From Rhizobium sp. CSW-27 (GTDB lineage: Bacteria > Pseudomonadota > Alphaproteobacteria > Rhizobiales > Rhizobiaceae): 64,000 bases of DNA. Positions 8,518-18,661 of this stretch are shown here, one piece after another. Within the stretch, counting starts at the first letter, position 1. Every line of letters starts with the position of its first letter. Under the pieces are notes generated by a model that was given only the letters and a program-made list of their open reading frames with translations, made no database searches and was not told the DNA's origin. The stretch is from assembly GCF_018760785.1 (NCBI RefSeq), contig NZ_JAHHZO010000005.1, positions 62,001 through 126,000 of the forward strand. The letters run 5' to 3'. A program made the translations under genes and the position numbers.

Positions 8518-9986
8518 TGACAGGCAAGCCCGCCAAGGCCCTGATGTTCCAGGGCACCGGCTCGGATGTCGGCAAGTCGCTGATCGTCGCGGGCCTGGCG
8601 CGTGCCTTTACCCTGCGCGGGCTGACGGTGCTGCCCTTCAAGCCGCAGAACATGTCGAACAATGCCGCCGTCACCGCCGATGGCGGCGAGATAGGCCGGG
8701 CGCAGGCGCTGCAGGCGCGTGCCGCACGCGCCGACCTCTCCGTGCATATGAACCCGGTTCTCCTGAAGCCGCAAAGCGAGGTGGGTGCGCAACTGGTCGT
8801 GCAGGGCAAAGTGGAGGGCAATGCCAGGGCCGCCGAATACCAGGAGATCAAGGCTCGCCTGATGCCGCGGGTGCTGGAGAGTTTCGAGCGTCTGAAGTCG
8901 GCTGCCGATCTGGTGCTGGTGGAAGGCGCCGGCAGTGCCTCGGAGGTGAACCTTCGCCGCAACGATATCGCCAATATGGGGTTTGCCCGTGCCGCCGGCG
9001 TTCCGGTGGTGCTGATCGGCGATATCGACCGCGGCGGCGTGATTGCCAGCCTTGCCGGCACCAAGACGGTGCTGGACCCGGAGGATGCGGCGATGATCCG
9101 CGGTTTCATCGTCAACCGGTTCCGCGGCGATCCGAGCCTGTTCGACGAGGGCATGCGGATGGTCGAAGGGTTTACGGGTTGGTCGCCGATCGGTCTCCTG
9201 CCGCATTTTGCCGAGGCGGTGCGGCTGCCGGCGGAAGATGCGCTGGCGCTCAATTCAGCAGCTCCGGCAAAGCCCGGCGCCAAGATCCGCATTGCCGTGC
9301 CGATCCTGCCGCATGTTTCCAACTTCGACGATCTCGACCCGTTGGATGCGGAGCCATCCGTGGAGCTCATTCGGGTGCGGCCGGGCGGTGTGCTGCCGGC
9401 GGATGCCGATCTCATCCTTCTGCTCGGGTCGAAGGCGACGATTGCCGACCTCAGGGCGCTGAAGGGCGCCGGCTTCAATATCGATATCGCCGCGCATCTG
9501 CGCCGGGGAAAACCGGTGCTCGGTCTTTGCGGCGGTTACCAGATGCTGGGAAAGAGCGTTTCGGACCCGGACGGGATCGAAGGTCCCGTCGGTGCCGTCG
9601 AAACGGGGCTTGGGCTGCTCGATGTGGAGACGCGGCTGACGGGGGACAAGCACCTGGTGGCGGTGACCGGCGAGACGGTGGACGGAAATTCGTTTGCCGG
9701 CTATGAAATGCATGTCGGAGAAACGTCCGGGCCGGATTGTTGCCGATCCTTTGCGGTCATCGCGGGGCGGGCGGAAGGGGCGGTCTCCGTCTCGGGCCTC
9801 GTTTCCGGCACCTATGTGCACGGCCTGTTTGCCGATGACCGGCAGCGCTCCGCCTGGCTGACGCGGCTCGGCGGCGAGGTGTCGCGGCTTAATTACGAGC
9901 AGGGCGTGGAAGAGGTGCTGGACCGGCTGGCGGCGCATCTCGAGCGCCATCTCGATCTCGACCGGTTGCTTACCATAGCGCGGTAA
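8517..9986 (+). CDS. cobQ: Cobyric acid synthase CobQ
   Basis: Glutamine-dependent amidase that amidates four carboxylates (b, d, e, g) of adenosylcobyrinic acid a,c-diamide to give cobyric acid. The N-terminal ATP-binding domain begins with [19 protein letters not shown], and [12 protein letters not shown] follows. The C-terminal class I glutamine amidotransferase-like domain has the nucleophile motif [11 protein letters not shown] near residue 340 and the late histidine in GTYVHGLF. The length, 489, is normal. Its last 17 bases overlap the 3' end of cobD on the other strand. Confidence 0.96.
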   Translation: MTGKPAKALMFQGTGSDVGKSLIVAGLARAFTLRGLTVLPFKPQNMSNNAAVTADGGEIGRAQALQARAARADLSVHMNPVLLKPQSEVGAQLVVQGKVEGNARAAEYQEIKARLMPRVLESFERLKSAADLVLVEGAGSASEVNLRRNDIANMGFARAAGVPVVLIGDIDRGGVIASLAGTKTVLDPEDAAMIRGFIVNRFRGDPSLFDEGMRMVEGFTGWSPIGLLPHFAEAVRLPAEDALALNSAAPAKPGAKIRIAVPILPHVSNFDDLDPLDAEPSVELIRVRPGGVLPADADLILLLGSKATIADLRALKGAGFNIDIAAHLRRGKPVLGLCGGYQMLGKSVSDPDGIEGPVGAVETGLGLLDVETRLTGDKHLVAVTGETVDGNSFAGYEMHVGETSGPDCCRSFAVIAGRAEGAVSVSGLVSGTYVHGLFADDRQRSAWLTRLGGEVSRLNYEQGVEEVLDRLAAHLERHLDLDRLLTIAR

Positions 9987-10941
9987 AGCCGTCCGCCAGC
10001 AGGCCGAACAGCACGATCAGCAGCAGGTCTGCCACCCGCGAGAGGTTGAGCGCCCGGCGAATATCGGCGGCGGTCGCCTCCCGGCGTCCCCCTTCGCCCA
10101 TCACGTGATCCTGCACCAGCACACCGCCATAGACGCGCGGCCCGGCAAGGCCGAGCCCCAGCGCGCCGGCCATGGCAGCCTCCGGCCAGCCGGCATTTGG
10201 CGACTTGTGTTTGCCCGCATCGCGGCGCACGGCAGCCCAAGCATTACGCGGTGAGGCGCCGGGCACCAGGCAGGCGGCAGCGACGAACAGCAGTGCGGTC
10301 AGCCGCGAGGCCGGCAGGTTGACGAGATCGTCGAATCTCGCGGCGGCCCAGCCGAAGGCGCCGTAACGGGCATTCTTGTGGCCGATCATGCTGTCGGCGG
10401 TGTTGGTCGCCTTGTAGAGCGCGCCACCCGGCAGGCCGAGGAGCCCGAGCCAGAGGGCGGGTGCCGTGATGCCGTCGGAGAAGTTTTCGGCGAGGCTTTC
10501 GATCGCGGCCCGGCTGACGCCCGCCTCGTCCAGCTGGTCCGGATCACGTCCGACAATCATGGAGACTGCCTTGCGGCCCGCCTCCAGTCCGCCGGTTTCC
10601 AGCCCCTCGGCCACGGCGCGAACATGGCTTTCCAGGCTTTTCTGGGCCAGGAGGCTGGAGGACAGTATGGCGAGCACGATGAGGCCGAAGGGGAGCCAGA
10701 GCAGGGAGCGCTCGATGACGACGGACACGGTGAGCGTCGCCAGAAGCAGCAGCACAAAGGCGATCACGCCATTACGCCGGCGAGTGGCAAAATCCAGCTC
10801 CAGCCGGTTCAGACGCCGCTCCAGCCGGTCGATCAGCGTGCCGATCCACATCACCGGATGACCGATGCGATCCACAAGCCATTGCGGATAACCGACAAGC
10901 CGTTCAATAACGAGCGCAAGGAAGGCGAGAGAGAAGGCCAT
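9970..10941 (-). CDS. cobD: Adenosylcobinamide-phosphate synthase CobD/CbiB
   Basis: Integral membrane enzyme that attaches the aminopropanol phosphate arm to adenosylcobyric acid. From ATG 10941 the protein is 323 residues, the usual size. It starts [19 protein letters not shown] and has [14 protein letters not shown], both typical of CbiB, with several hydrophobic segments. [16 protein letters not shown] and [19 protein letters not shown] are also diagnostic. In-frame ATGs further upstream would overlap cobC coding sequence. It converges on cobQ and diverges from cobC, whose enzyme makes the aminopropanol phosphate moiety it uses. Confidence 0.94.
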   Translation of the reverse strand: MAFSLAFLALVIERLVGYPQWLVDRIGHPVMWIGTLIDRLERRLNRLELDFATRRRNGVIAFVLLLLATLTVSVVIERSLLWLPFGLIVLAILSSSLLAQKSLESHVRAVAEGLETGGLEAGRKAVSMIVGRDPDQLDEAGVSRAAIESLAENFSDGITAPALWLGLLGLPGGALYKATNTADSMIGHKNARYGAFGWAAARFDDLVNLPASRLTALLFVAAACLVPGASPRNAWAAVRRDAGKHKSPNAGWPEAAMAGALGLGLAGPRVYGGVLVQDHVMGEGGRREATAADIRRALNLSRVADLLLIVLFGLLADGFTALW

Positions 10942-10984
10942 GGACGGGACCGGAGAGACACAAAAGGGGCAGACGGAGCCTGTC

Positions 10985-12004
10985 ATGCACAGAATCGAGC
11001 ATGGCGGCAACCTGAGACGGGCGGAAAGCCTGTTTCCGGCAGCACCGCGGCCGTGGATCGATCTCTCCACCGGCATCAATCCGCACGCCTATCCAGTTCC
11101 GCCGCTTTCTCCCGAAGCCTTTTCCCGGCTGCCGGAGCCGGACGATCTGGCGCGGCTGAGGGGCGTTGCGGCGAACGTCTATGGCGCGGCGTCGGGTGAT
11201 CAGATCGCGGCGGCGGCCGGCACGCAGATTCTGCTGCCGCTCTTGATCGAGGCGCGTTTCGGCAGCTTTTCGCCGGACGGAAAGACAGCGGCGATCCTGT
11301 CTCCGACCTATGCTGAACATGCGCAGATGGCGCGGTTAGCCGGCTTTGCCGTCCGCGAGACGCAGGAGGTGGCGGATCTTTTTGCGGCGGATCTGGCGAT
11401 CGTCGTCAATCCCAACAATCCGGACGGGCGGTTGATTGCACGCGACGAACTCCTCGCCCTTGGTCGGCATCTTGAAGGCAAGGGCGGATTGCTGGTGGTG
11501 GACGAGGCCTTTATGGACGTGCTGGCGCCGGGAGCCTCGGTGGCGGACAGCGTCCACGAGGGGCTCGCGGTGCTGCGTTCCTTCGGCAAGTTCTATGGGC
11601 TGGCCGGGGTGCGGCTTGGTTTTGCCGTGGCGAGCGAAGCGGTTGCCGCACGGCTTTCGGCACGGCTCGGACCCTGGGTTATCCCCGGCCCGACGCTGGC
11701 GATCGGGCTTGCGGCACTCGCAGATGACGTCTGGCAGCAGGATATGCGCCAGCGGCTCGACCGGGAGGCAGGCGAACTCGATCGGCTGCTGTCTGCGGCG
11801 GGGCTGACGGTTGCCGGCGGCACCTCGCTCTTCCGGTATCTGCGGCATCCAGAGGCCGAGCGGCTGTTCCGGCATCTGGGCGAGGCCGGCATTCTGGTGC
11901 GGCGGTTTGCTGAACGGCCGGATACCTTGCGCATTGGTCTGCCACGACCGGAACAGTGGAAACGGCTGGAAGAGGCCCTCTGCTCAGAAATCTGGCAGGT
12001 TTAA
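10985..12004 (+). CDS. cobC: Threonine-phosphate decarboxylase CobC
   Basis: PLP enzyme of the class I/II aminotransferase fold that decarboxylates L-threonine phosphate to (R)-1-amino-2-propanol phosphate. It opens MHRIEHGGNLRRAESLFP, then IDLSTGINPHAYP, both standard CobC signatures. The PLP lysine is in LRSFGKFYGLAGVRLGF and an aspartate in VVDEAFMDV. An earlier in-frame ATG (10940) shares the palindrome CCATGG with the cobD start. I chose 10985 because it matches family N-termini and has a GGAG seven bases upstream. The protein is 339 residues. Confidence 0.93.
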   Translation: MHRIEHGGNLRRAESLFPAAPRPWIDLSTGINPHAYPVPPLSPEAFSRLPEPDDLARLRGVAANVYGAASGDQIAAAAGTQILLPLLIEARFGSFSPDGKTAAILSPTYAEHAQMARLAGFAVRETQEVADLFAADLAIVVNPNNPDGRLIARDELLALGRHLEGKGGLLVVDEAFMDVLAPGASVADSVHEGLAVLRSFGKFYGLAGVRLGFAVASEAVAARLSARLGPWVIPGPTLAIGLAALADDVWQQDMRQRLDREAGELDRLLSAAGLTVAGGTSLFRYLRHPEAERLFRHLGEAGILVRRFAERPDTLRIGLPRPEQWKRLEEALCSEIWQV

Positions 12005-12083
12005 AGGCTGCAGGAAAGATTTGCATTCTGCCGATGCTGGGATAGGGTCGGCCATTCTTGATTGTCGCATGCAGGTGAAACCA

Positions 12084-13526
12084 ATGTCCGCAAACAGCAA
12101 CCTCCCGCAAATCTTCGATGCCGTCGATAGAAAAAGGGAGGTGTTCACGGAGCTGGCGGACCGGGTCTGGGCGACGCCTGAAACCTGCTACATGGAAGAG
12201 GAATCGGCCGCCGCCCACCGGGAAATGCTGGAAACTCAAGGGTTTCGCATTACCGAAAACGTCGCCGACATCCCGACGGCGCTGATCGGCGAGGCAGGCG
12301 AGGGCGGTCCGGTCATCGCCTTTCTCGGCGAATATGATGCGCTGGCGGGTCTCAGCCAGCAGGCCGGTGTTGCCCGGCACGAACCGCTGACGGCCGGCGC
12401 CAACGGCCATGGTTGCGGGCACAATCTCCTGGGTTCCGCCTCGCTTCTGGCAGCGACCGCGCTGAAGGACTGGCTGGAGGCGACCGGCACGCCCGGCCGG
12501 GTGCGCTATTACGGCTGCCCGGCGGAAGAGGGCGGTGCGGCAAAGGCCTTTATGGTGCGCTCCGGCGCCTTCGAGGATGTCGATATCGCCATCTGCTGGC
12601 ATCCCAGCAATTTCGCCGGCGTGCAGCGCGAGACCTCGCTTGCCAACTGCCGGATCGACTTCACCTTTACCGGCCGTTCCTCGCATGCCGCGGCCAGCCC
12701 CGAGCTTGGCCGCAGCGCGCTCGATGCGGTGGAACTGATGAATGTCGGCGTCAACTATCTGCGCGAACACATGCACCAGGAGTGCCGCATCCATTATGCG
12801 CTGCTCGATGCCGGCGGCATTTCGCCCAACGTCGTGCAGGCGCATGCCAAGGTGCGCTATGTGGTGCGCGCGCCGGAGCTTGCCGGGCTTTTCTCGCTGA
12901 TCGAGCGGGTGAAGAAGGTGGCGGAAGGCGCCGCGCTGATGACCGAGACGAAGGTGGAACACACGATCCTCTCGGGCGTCTCCAATCTGATCGTCAACAC
13001 GCCGCTGATGGATGTGATGCAGGATGTCTGGCAGAGCATGGGCCCGCCGGAGTTCGACCGCGAGGATATCGCCTTTGCCGAGGCGATCCGCGCGACGCTG
13101 AGCCCGGAAGACATTGCCGCCAGCTGGGCGCAGGAAAGACTGGAGGAGCGAGACGTGCCGCTCGCCGATTTCATCCTGCCCGCGCATAACGAGGTGCGCC
13201 AGATGGGCGGCTCGACGGATGTCGCCGATGTCAGCTGGGTGGTGCCGACCGTGCAGGCCTATGGGCCGACGCTGGCGATCGGCACGCAATTGCACACCTG
13301 GCAGGTGGTGGCGCAGGGCAAAAGCGGTATTGCCCACAAGGGCATGATCTCGACCGCCAAGGCCATGGCGGCCACGGGACTGGCGGCGCTGCAGAGCGAT
13401 CAGCTGCGGGAATCGGCCTGGGCCGACCTCAAGCGCCGGCTGAAGGGCCAGGCCTATCGCAGTCCGATCCCCGCCGGCACCGAACCGCCGGTCGAGGCCA
13501 TGGGCGGGCGTCGCCGGGCCGGCTGA
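12084..13526 (+). CDS. M20-family amidohydrolase, AbgB-like
   Basis: Metal-dependent amidohydrolase close to the B subunit of p-aminobenzoyl-glutamate hydrolase. The predicted 480 residues match AbgB (about 480). Zinc-ligand motifs include GEYDALAGLSQ, GHGCGHNLLG and YYGCPAEEGGAAK. The dimerisation domain starts near FTGRSSHAAASP, and the last metal region is GGSTDVADVSW. The start at 12084 has AGGTGA six bases upstream; an alternative ATG at 12069 lacks a site. No abgA or abgT partner is nearby, so the real substrate may be another N-acyl amino acid or folate fragment. Confidence 0.85.
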   Translation: MSANSNLPQIFDAVDRKREVFTELADRVWATPETCYMEEESAAAHREMLETQGFRITENVADIPTALIGEAGEGGPVIAFLGEYDALAGLSQQAGVARHEPLTAGANGHGCGHNLLGSASLLAATALKDWLEATGTPGRVRYYGCPAEEGGAAKAFMVRSGAFEDVDIAICWHPSNFAGVQRETSLANCRIDFTFTGRSSHAAASPELGRSALDAVELMNVGVNYLREHMHQECRIHYALLDAGGISPNVVQAHAKVRYVVRAPELAGLFSLIERVKKVAEGAALMTETKVEHTILSGVSNLIVNTPLMDVMQDVWQSMGPPEFDREDIAFAEAIRATLSPEDIAASWAQERLEERDVPLADFILPAHNEVRQMGGSTDVADVSWVVPTVQAYGPTLAIGTQLHTWQVVAQGKSGIAHKGMISTAKAMAATGLAALQSDQLRESAWADLKRRLKGQAYRSPIPAGTEPPVEAMGGRRRAG

Positions 13527-13532
13527 CCCGGC

Positions 13533-14669
13533 TCAAATCTTCGTCTCAGATCCCCGGGGCGTCCGCAGGTCCAGCTGGCTGCGGATCGCCTCGTCGTTTT
13601 CGGTTTCCTGCACCACGACACCGTACCAGCCAAGGCCATCATAGTCCTCGTAGCCGAGGGTTCTTGCATAGGCGACGATGGCGCCCTGGTCGTTGTAATA
13701 GCTGCCCTTCTGGCAGCCCTTCTCCACCTTCAGCGCAAAATGGGTGAACAGCCGTTCCGGGCGGTTGCAGGCGATCACCCGCGCCTTTTCATCGAGCAGC
13801 ATCACGGTGGTGCGCTCGACCTGCTGTTGCGGCAGGTTCGCCTCCTTTTCCACGATGGCATGGCCCTGGTTCTGCCAGTCGAAATAGACGCCGAGCATGC
13901 CGATCAGGCGGCCATCCACCCGTCCGCCCTCGCGAATGCCGGTGGCATAGACCAGCACGTGATGGCCGTCATGCAGCGGGCTCTCCTTGACCTCGTCGAC
14001 GATGTAGTGATCGCCGGATGCGCAGCGGGCAGCCGCCTGGAACCAGGGATCGCCGGCAAGCGAGCGCCCGGCGAGACGCCGCTGATGCGCCGGATTGGCC
14101 GAGGCGATGATGCGGCCGGAAAGATCGGTCATGACGAGATCGTGGTAGACCGTATAGAAGCGGTTGATGACGCCAAGCCGGGTTGCGGCATAGTCGGCCT
14201 TTTCCGGCGAGGGGGCCTGCAAGGCGTCCCACAGTGCCGGGTCGGTCGCCCACCAGCGCACATCCGCGGTGCGCTCGAACAGGTTGCGGACGATCAGCTG
14301 CACGAGCGTCTGGGCAAGATCGGTCAGGCGCACGCCTTCCATTTCCGTCACCAGCTGGTCCGCCATGCTGCGGCTGAGCCCGATGCGACCGAGCACATTG
14401 CTCTCGAACCGGCCGGAAATGTCGGTAGCCACCTGCGCCAGCCGCTGTACCTCGTTGGCGACGACGGCAAAGCCCTTGCCCGTCTCGCCGGCGCGCGCCG
14501 CCTCGATCAGGGCATTGATCGCCAGCAGCTTGATCTGCTTGACCACATGGTTGTTGTCGGCGCTGAAACGCTGCAGGTCGATGCTGATGCCGTCTGTGAC
14601 CACGCGCATGGAGCGCGGCGTGGCAGTGATCTGCGGCGCGGGTGCGGCCAGGCTCTTGGCGCTCGTCAT
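13533..14669 (-). CDS. Soluble Cache-domain protein with an N-terminal MCP signalling hairpin
   Basis: The first part (residues about 40-80) is a short methyl-accepting chemotaxis signalling tip, with [20 protein letters not shown] and then ANEVQRLA. The rest (about 115-360) looks like a Cache/PDC sensor, with [27 protein letters not shown] and [13 protein letters not shown] see no transmembrane helix, signal peptide or HAMP domain. The order (signalling tip before sensor) is the reverse of ordinary chemoreceptors. It probably senses a cytoplasmic ligand and may act on a chemotaxis-like array or kinase. No che genes are nearby. It diverges from the aminotransferase gene. Confidence 0.8.
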   Translation of the reverse strand: MTSAKSLAAPAPQITATPRSMRVVTDGISIDLQRFSADNNHVVKQIKLLAINALIEAARAGETGKGFAVVANEVQRLAQVATDISGRFESNVLGRIGLSRSMADQLVTEMEGVRLTDLAQTLVQLIVRNLFERTADVRWWATDPALWDALQAPSPEKADYAATRLGVINRFYTVYHDLVMTDLSGRIIASANPAHQRRLAGRSLAGDPWFQAAARCASGDHYIVDEVKESPLHDGHHVLVYATGIREGGRVDGRLIGMLGVYFDWQNQGHAIVEKEANLPQQQVERTTVMLLDEKARVIACNRPERLFTHFALKVEKGCQKGSYYNDQGAIVAYARTLGYEDYDGLGWYGVVVQETENDEAIRSQLDLRTPRGSETKI

Positions 14670-14877
14670 GAATATGTTCCCCGGATGGCGGCTTTGCTTC
14701 TGGAAGAGTCGGTTACCTGTCGCAACATTCGCAGGGCGTCGTTAGATTTCTGTAAAAAATTTTTCTCAGGAGTCACATTTCGGCACAGTGCTGCGGGAAG
14801 GCTTCCGTTTCGATCTCGGTCGTGATATTGCGATCGCAGATCGCGAAATTTCATCCCGAACCATTGCAGGAAGCGCC

Positions 14878-16236
14878 ATGACGATCCAGCCCAACTCCAT
14901 CGAAGGCCGTGACAGGGCCTATCACCTGCATTCCTATACCAATGCGAAGGCGCTGGAGCGTGACGGAGCGCTGGCGATTGAACGCGGCGAGGGCATCTAT
15001 GTCTACGATGCCGGCGGCAAGCGCTATATCGAGGGCATGGCCGGGCTGTGGAGCGTCGCCGTCGGGTTTGGCGAGCAGCGCCTCGTCGAGGCCGCGCGCC
15101 GGCAGCTGGAAAAGCTGCCCTACTACCACACCTTCAGCGCCCGCACGCACGGGCCGGCGGTGGATCTGGCAGAAAAGCTGATCCGGATGGCGCCGGTGCC
15201 GATGTCCAGGGCCTATTTCACCAATTCCGGTTCCGAGGCCAACGACACCGCGATCAAGATGATCTGGTACCGCTCGAACGCGCTCGGCAGGCCGGAAAAG
15301 AAGAAGATCATTTCCCGCATCAAGGGCTATCACGGTGTGACGGTGGCGAGCGCCAGCCTGACCGGCCTGCCGAACAACCACCGTTCCTTCGATCTGCCGC
15401 TGCCGGGGATCTTTCACACCACCTGCCCGCATTACCGCGCCTTCGCGCAGGAGGGCGAGGACGAGGCAGCCTTCGTTGCCCGCTGCGCCGCCGATCTCGA
15501 AGCGCTGATCGAGCGCGAGGGGCCGGAAACCATCGCCGCCTTCATCGGTGAGCCGGTGATGGGCGCCGGTGGCGTCATCGTGCCGCCCGCCGGCTACTGG
15601 CAGGCCATCCAGTCCGTTTTGAAGAAGCATGACATCCTGCTGATCGCCGACGAGGTGATCTGCGGCTTCGGCCGCACCGGCGAAATGTTCGGCACCACGA
15701 CCATGGGGATGGAGCCGGACATCATCACCGTCTCCAAGCAGCTGTCGTCCTCCTACCAGCCGATCTCGGCGCTGCTGATCAACGACCGCGTCTACCAGCC
15801 GATCGCCGAGGAATCCGGCCGGATCGGCACCTTCGGCCATGGCTATACCGGCTCCGGCCACCCCGTAGCCGCCGCCGTCGCGCTGGAAAACCTGGCAATC
15901 ATCGAGGAGCGCAACCTGCTCGGCAACGTGCAGGCGCTGGCGCCGCTGTTCCAGTCGCGTTTCAAGGCGTTGGAAAGCCATCCGCTCGCCATCGAGGCAC
16001 GCGGCATCGGCCTGATCGGCGCGCTGGAGCTTGCCCCGCGCGAGGGCTTTGCCACCGGCCAGCTCGGCCCGAAGCTCGCGGCCGTGATGCAGGAGAACGG
16101 CCTCTTCTCGCGTGCCATCGGCGATTCGCTGGCGCTCTGCCCGCCGCTGATCATCACGGAACAGCAGGTGGGTGCGATGTTCGACATCTTCGAGGCCTCG
16201 CTCGACCAGTTCCAGGCGCAGCTCGCCGCGGCCTGA
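14878..16236 (+). CDS. Class III PLP-dependent aminotransferase (omega-amino acid:pyruvate type)
   Basis: Fold-type I aminotransferase, 452 residues. Visible class III features are YIEGMAGLWSVAVGFG near the N-terminus, NSGSEANDTAIKMIW for PLP phosphate binding, and LIADEVICGFGRTGEMFG. The catalytic lysine is in DIITVSKQLSSSYQPISA. Sequence style resembles aminotransferases annotated for beta-alanine, taurine or putrescine with pyruvate as acceptor; the substrate cannot be fixed from sequence. The start at 14878 has AGGAAG just upstream. The frame is open back to 14788 but that part shows no family similarity. Confidence 0.88.
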   Translation: MTIQPNSIEGRDRAYHLHSYTNAKALERDGALAIERGEGIYVYDAGGKRYIEGMAGLWSVAVGFGEQRLVEAARRQLEKLPYYHTFSARTHGPAVDLAEKLIRMAPVPMSRAYFTNSGSEANDTAIKMIWYRSNALGRPEKKKIISRIKGYHGVTVASASLTGLPNNHRSFDLPLPGIFHTTCPHYRAFAQEGEDEAAFVARCAADLEALIEREGPETIAAFIGEPVMGAGGVIVPPAGYWQAIQSVLKKHDILLIADEVICGFGRTGEMFGTTTMGMEPDIITVSKQLSSSYQPISALLINDRVYQPIAEESGRIGTFGHGYTGSGHPVAAAVALENLAIIEERNLLGNVQALAPLFQSRFKALESHPLAIEARGIGLIGALELAPREGFATGQLGPKLAAVMQENGLFSRAIGDSLALCPPLIITEQQVGAMFDIFEASLDQFQAQLAAA

Positions 16237-16301
16237 TCTTCTTCATCATCGCGGCGGGATGACTGATTGCGCCCGCCGCGCCGAGCCCTATATTCCGGCG
16301 A

Positions 16302-17762
16302 ATGCTGGATCTGTTTTCCCACTACTGGCCGCACATCGTCTTTGCGCTCTCCATCCTGATGGGCGTGCCGGCGGCCATTCATGTCACGATGACCAAGGAG
16401 GAGGTCCGCTCCGCCGTCGGCTGGGTCGGCGTCATCCTGCTGTCGCCGATCATCGGCGCGCTGCTCTACCTGATTGCCGGCATCAACCGCATCCGCCGCA
16501 GCGCGCTCGGAAACCAGCGGGAACTGCTGGGCGGCGCCTTCCTCGACCATATCGAAGCCTTCGATGCGGAGGATGTGGCGGTTGCGGCCCAGTTCGGCCG
16601 CCGCTTCCAGTCGATGAAGACGCTGGGCGACCGGATCAACCGCTATTTCCTCACCACCGGCAACGGGATCGAGGTGCTGGATGGTGGCGATACGGCCTAT
16701 GAAGCCATGCTGGAGGCCATATCGGGGGCCAGGCGCAGCATCCTGCTCGAAACCTACATCTTCGACCGTGACCGCATCGGCCGGCGTTTTGCCGAGGCGC
16801 TGATCCAGGCGGTGAAGCGCGGCGTGAGCGTCCGGGTGCTGGTCGATGCGGTTGGCGCCCGCTATTCGGTGCCGAGCGTGCTTGGCCTGCTCACCGACGG
16901 CGGCGTGACGGTCGATGTGTTCAACGGCAATGTGATCATGGGCCTGCGCCTGCCCTATGCCAACCTGCGCACCCACCGCAAGATCATGGTGGTGGACGGC
17001 CGTGTTGCCTTTACCGGCGGCATGAACATTCGCGAGGCCTTTGCCCGCCATCCCGATGGCGGCATTCAGGCCATCGATACCCATTTCCGCGTCACCGGGC
17101 CGGTCGTGGCGGATCTCTTTTCGGTCGCGGCCGAAGACTGGCGTTTTGCGCATGGCGAACTGCTGTCCGGCGAGGCCTGGCGGATCGAGCCTCCGGCAAC
17201 CCGGCCCGGCAGTCCCATGCTGGCGCGCGTGGTGGCCTCCGGCCCGGATCGCAGCGTCGAGACCAACCAGAAAATCCTGATGGGGGCCTTTTCCGTCGCG
17301 CGAACCTCGATCCGCATCGTCTCTCCCTATTTCCTGCCGGACCGGGAACTGATCGCCGCGCTTGCCACGGCGGCAAGGCGCGGCGTGGCGGTGGATATCA
17401 TCGTGCCGGCCACCAACAATCTCACCCTGGTGGACCGTGCCATGACCGCGCAGTTCGACCAGGTGCTGAAGGGCGATTGCCGCATCTGGCGCGCCGACGG
17501 GCCGTTCAACCATTCCAAGCTGATGGCGGTGGACGGCCGCTGGGCCTATGTCGGATCCTCAAATCTCGATCCGCGCTCGCTGCGCCTCAACTTCGAGGTC
17601 GACATGGAAGTCTACGATCTCGACTTCGCCGGTGCGCTGGAGGCGCGCATCGACGCCATGCTCAGGACCGCCGCACCGGTCTTGCTGGAGGACCTGCAGG
17701 CGCGTCCCTTCGCCCTGCGGCTGATCGATCGCATCCTGTGGCTCGGCTCGCCCTATCTTTGA
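16302..17762 (+). CDS. cls: Cardiolipin synthase (phospholipase D family)
   Basis: Membrane phosphatidyltransferase that makes cardiolipin. The 486-residue protein has two N-terminal hydrophobic segments (around residues 9-28 and 38-60), the PLDc_N region, followed by two HKD motifs. The first is THRKIMVVDGRVAFTGGMN (about residue 225) and the second is FNHSKLMAVDGRWAYVGSSN (about residue 404). This architecture is that of bacterial Cls. The closely following EEP gene (75-nt gap, same strand) may be co-transcribed. Confidence 0.92.
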   Translation: MLDLFSHYWPHIVFALSILMGVPAAIHVTMTKEEVRSAVGWVGVILLSPIIGALLYLIAGINRIRRSALGNQRELLGGAFLDHIEAFDAEDVAVAAQFGRRFQSMKTLGDRINRYFLTTGNGIEVLDGGDTAYEAMLEAISGARRSILLETYIFDRDRIGRRFAEALIQAVKRGVSVRVLVDAVGARYSVPSVLGLLTDGGVTVDVFNGNVIMGLRLPYANLRTHRKIMVVDGRVAFTGGMNIREAFARHPDGGIQAIDTHFRVTGPVVADLFSVAAEDWRFAHGELLSGEAWRIEPPATRPGSPMLARVVASGPDRSVETNQKILMGAFSVARTSIRIVSPYFLPDRELIAALATAARRGVAVDIIVPATNNLTLVDRAMTAQFDQVLKGDCRIWRADGPFNHSKLMAVDGRWAYVGSSNLDPRSLRLNFEVDMEVYDLDFAGALEARIDAMLRTAAPVLLEDLQARPFALRLIDRILWLGSPYL

Positions 17763-17837
17763 CCGCGCCTCTGGAAGCCTTGCCGCAAGGCGCTATAGTC
17801 AGGTCATGATTCAGGCGATGACATTCCGGCGCCCCGC

Positions 17838-18656
17838 ATGACGCAATCGACGAACAGCACCCTGCGGGCCAGCATTCTTCACTCGCTGCGCAATCGCAAG
17901 CAGCGCGGTGCAGCCGCCGGCGACGAGGACCAGAGCCAGCCGGATGCCTCGCTCCTGGTGGCCTCCTACAATGTGCACAAATGCGTCGGTGTCGACGGGC
18001 GTTTCGATCCCGGTCGCATCGCCCAGGTGATCCGCGAGATCGGTCCGGATCTTCTGGCCCTGCAGGAGGCCGATACCCGCTTCGGCGAGCGGCGCGGCCT
18101 GCTGGACCTTGCCTGGGTCGAGCGCGAGACGGGGCTGCAGCCGGTGCCGCTGTCCGGCGTTGCCAAGGCGCATGGCTGGCACGGCAATGTGCTGTTCTTC
18201 CGCCGCGGCGCCGTGCGCGACGTGCATCAGGTGAAACTGCCGGGGCTGGAGCCGCGCGGCGCGCTGATCACCGAACTCGACATGCCGGATGGGCGGATGC
18301 TGCGCGTCATCGCCGCCCATCTCGGCCTGCTCAACCGCTCGCGCCAGCAGCAGGCGCGCATGATCCTCGACATTCTCTCCGGACGCGGCGACGAACCCAC
18401 GCTGCTGATGGGCGACCTCAACGAATGGCGGCTCGGCGACCGTTCCTCGCTGCATTCGCTCTCGCCGATGTTCCGCGGCATGCCGCCGGCCGTGCCGAGC
18501 TTTCCCTCCCGGCTTCCGGTGCTGGCGCTCGACCGCATCATGAGCAACCGGCCGGGCCTTGTCGGTGAGGTTCGCGTGCATGATACCGCGCTTGCCCGCA
18601 TTGCCTCCGATCATCTGCCGATCAAGGCCAGATTGCGATTTGCCGAGAGCGGATAG
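17838..18656 (+). CDS. Endonuclease/exonuclease/phosphatase (EEP) family protein
   Basis: Metal-dependent EEP-fold hydrolase of 272 residues. Motifs in order: LLVASYNVHKCVGVDGRF, PDLLALQEADTRFG (catalytic Glu), IAAHLGLLNRSRQQQA, LLMGDLNEW (Asp/Asn pair), LDRIM and a final SDHLPIKA (Asp-His). In rhizobia and other bacteria this family often sits next to PLD-type cardiolipin synthases, as here, which hints at a phospholipid or phosphodiester substrate. I see no convincing signal peptide. It ends 5 nt before the convergent FAD oxidase gene. Confidence 0.85.
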   Translation: MTQSTNSTLRASILHSLRNRKQRGAAAGDEDQSQPDASLLVASYNVHKCVGVDGRFDPGRIAQVIREIGPDLLALQEADTRFGERRGLLDLAWVERETGLQPVPLSGVAKAHGWHGNVLFFRRGAVRDVHQVKLPGLEPRGALITELDMPDGRMLRVIAAHLGLLNRSRQQQARMILDILSGRGDEPTLLMGDLNEWRLGDRSSLHSLSPMFRGMPPAVPSFPSRLPVLALDRIMSNRPGLVGEVRVHDTALARIASDHLPIKARLRFAESG

Positions 18657-18661
18657 AAGCC

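Noticed and set aside
11679..13337. Minus-strand open frame of 552 codons opposite cobC and the AbgB-like gene
   Set aside because: It overlaps two clear genes and shows no recognisable domain.
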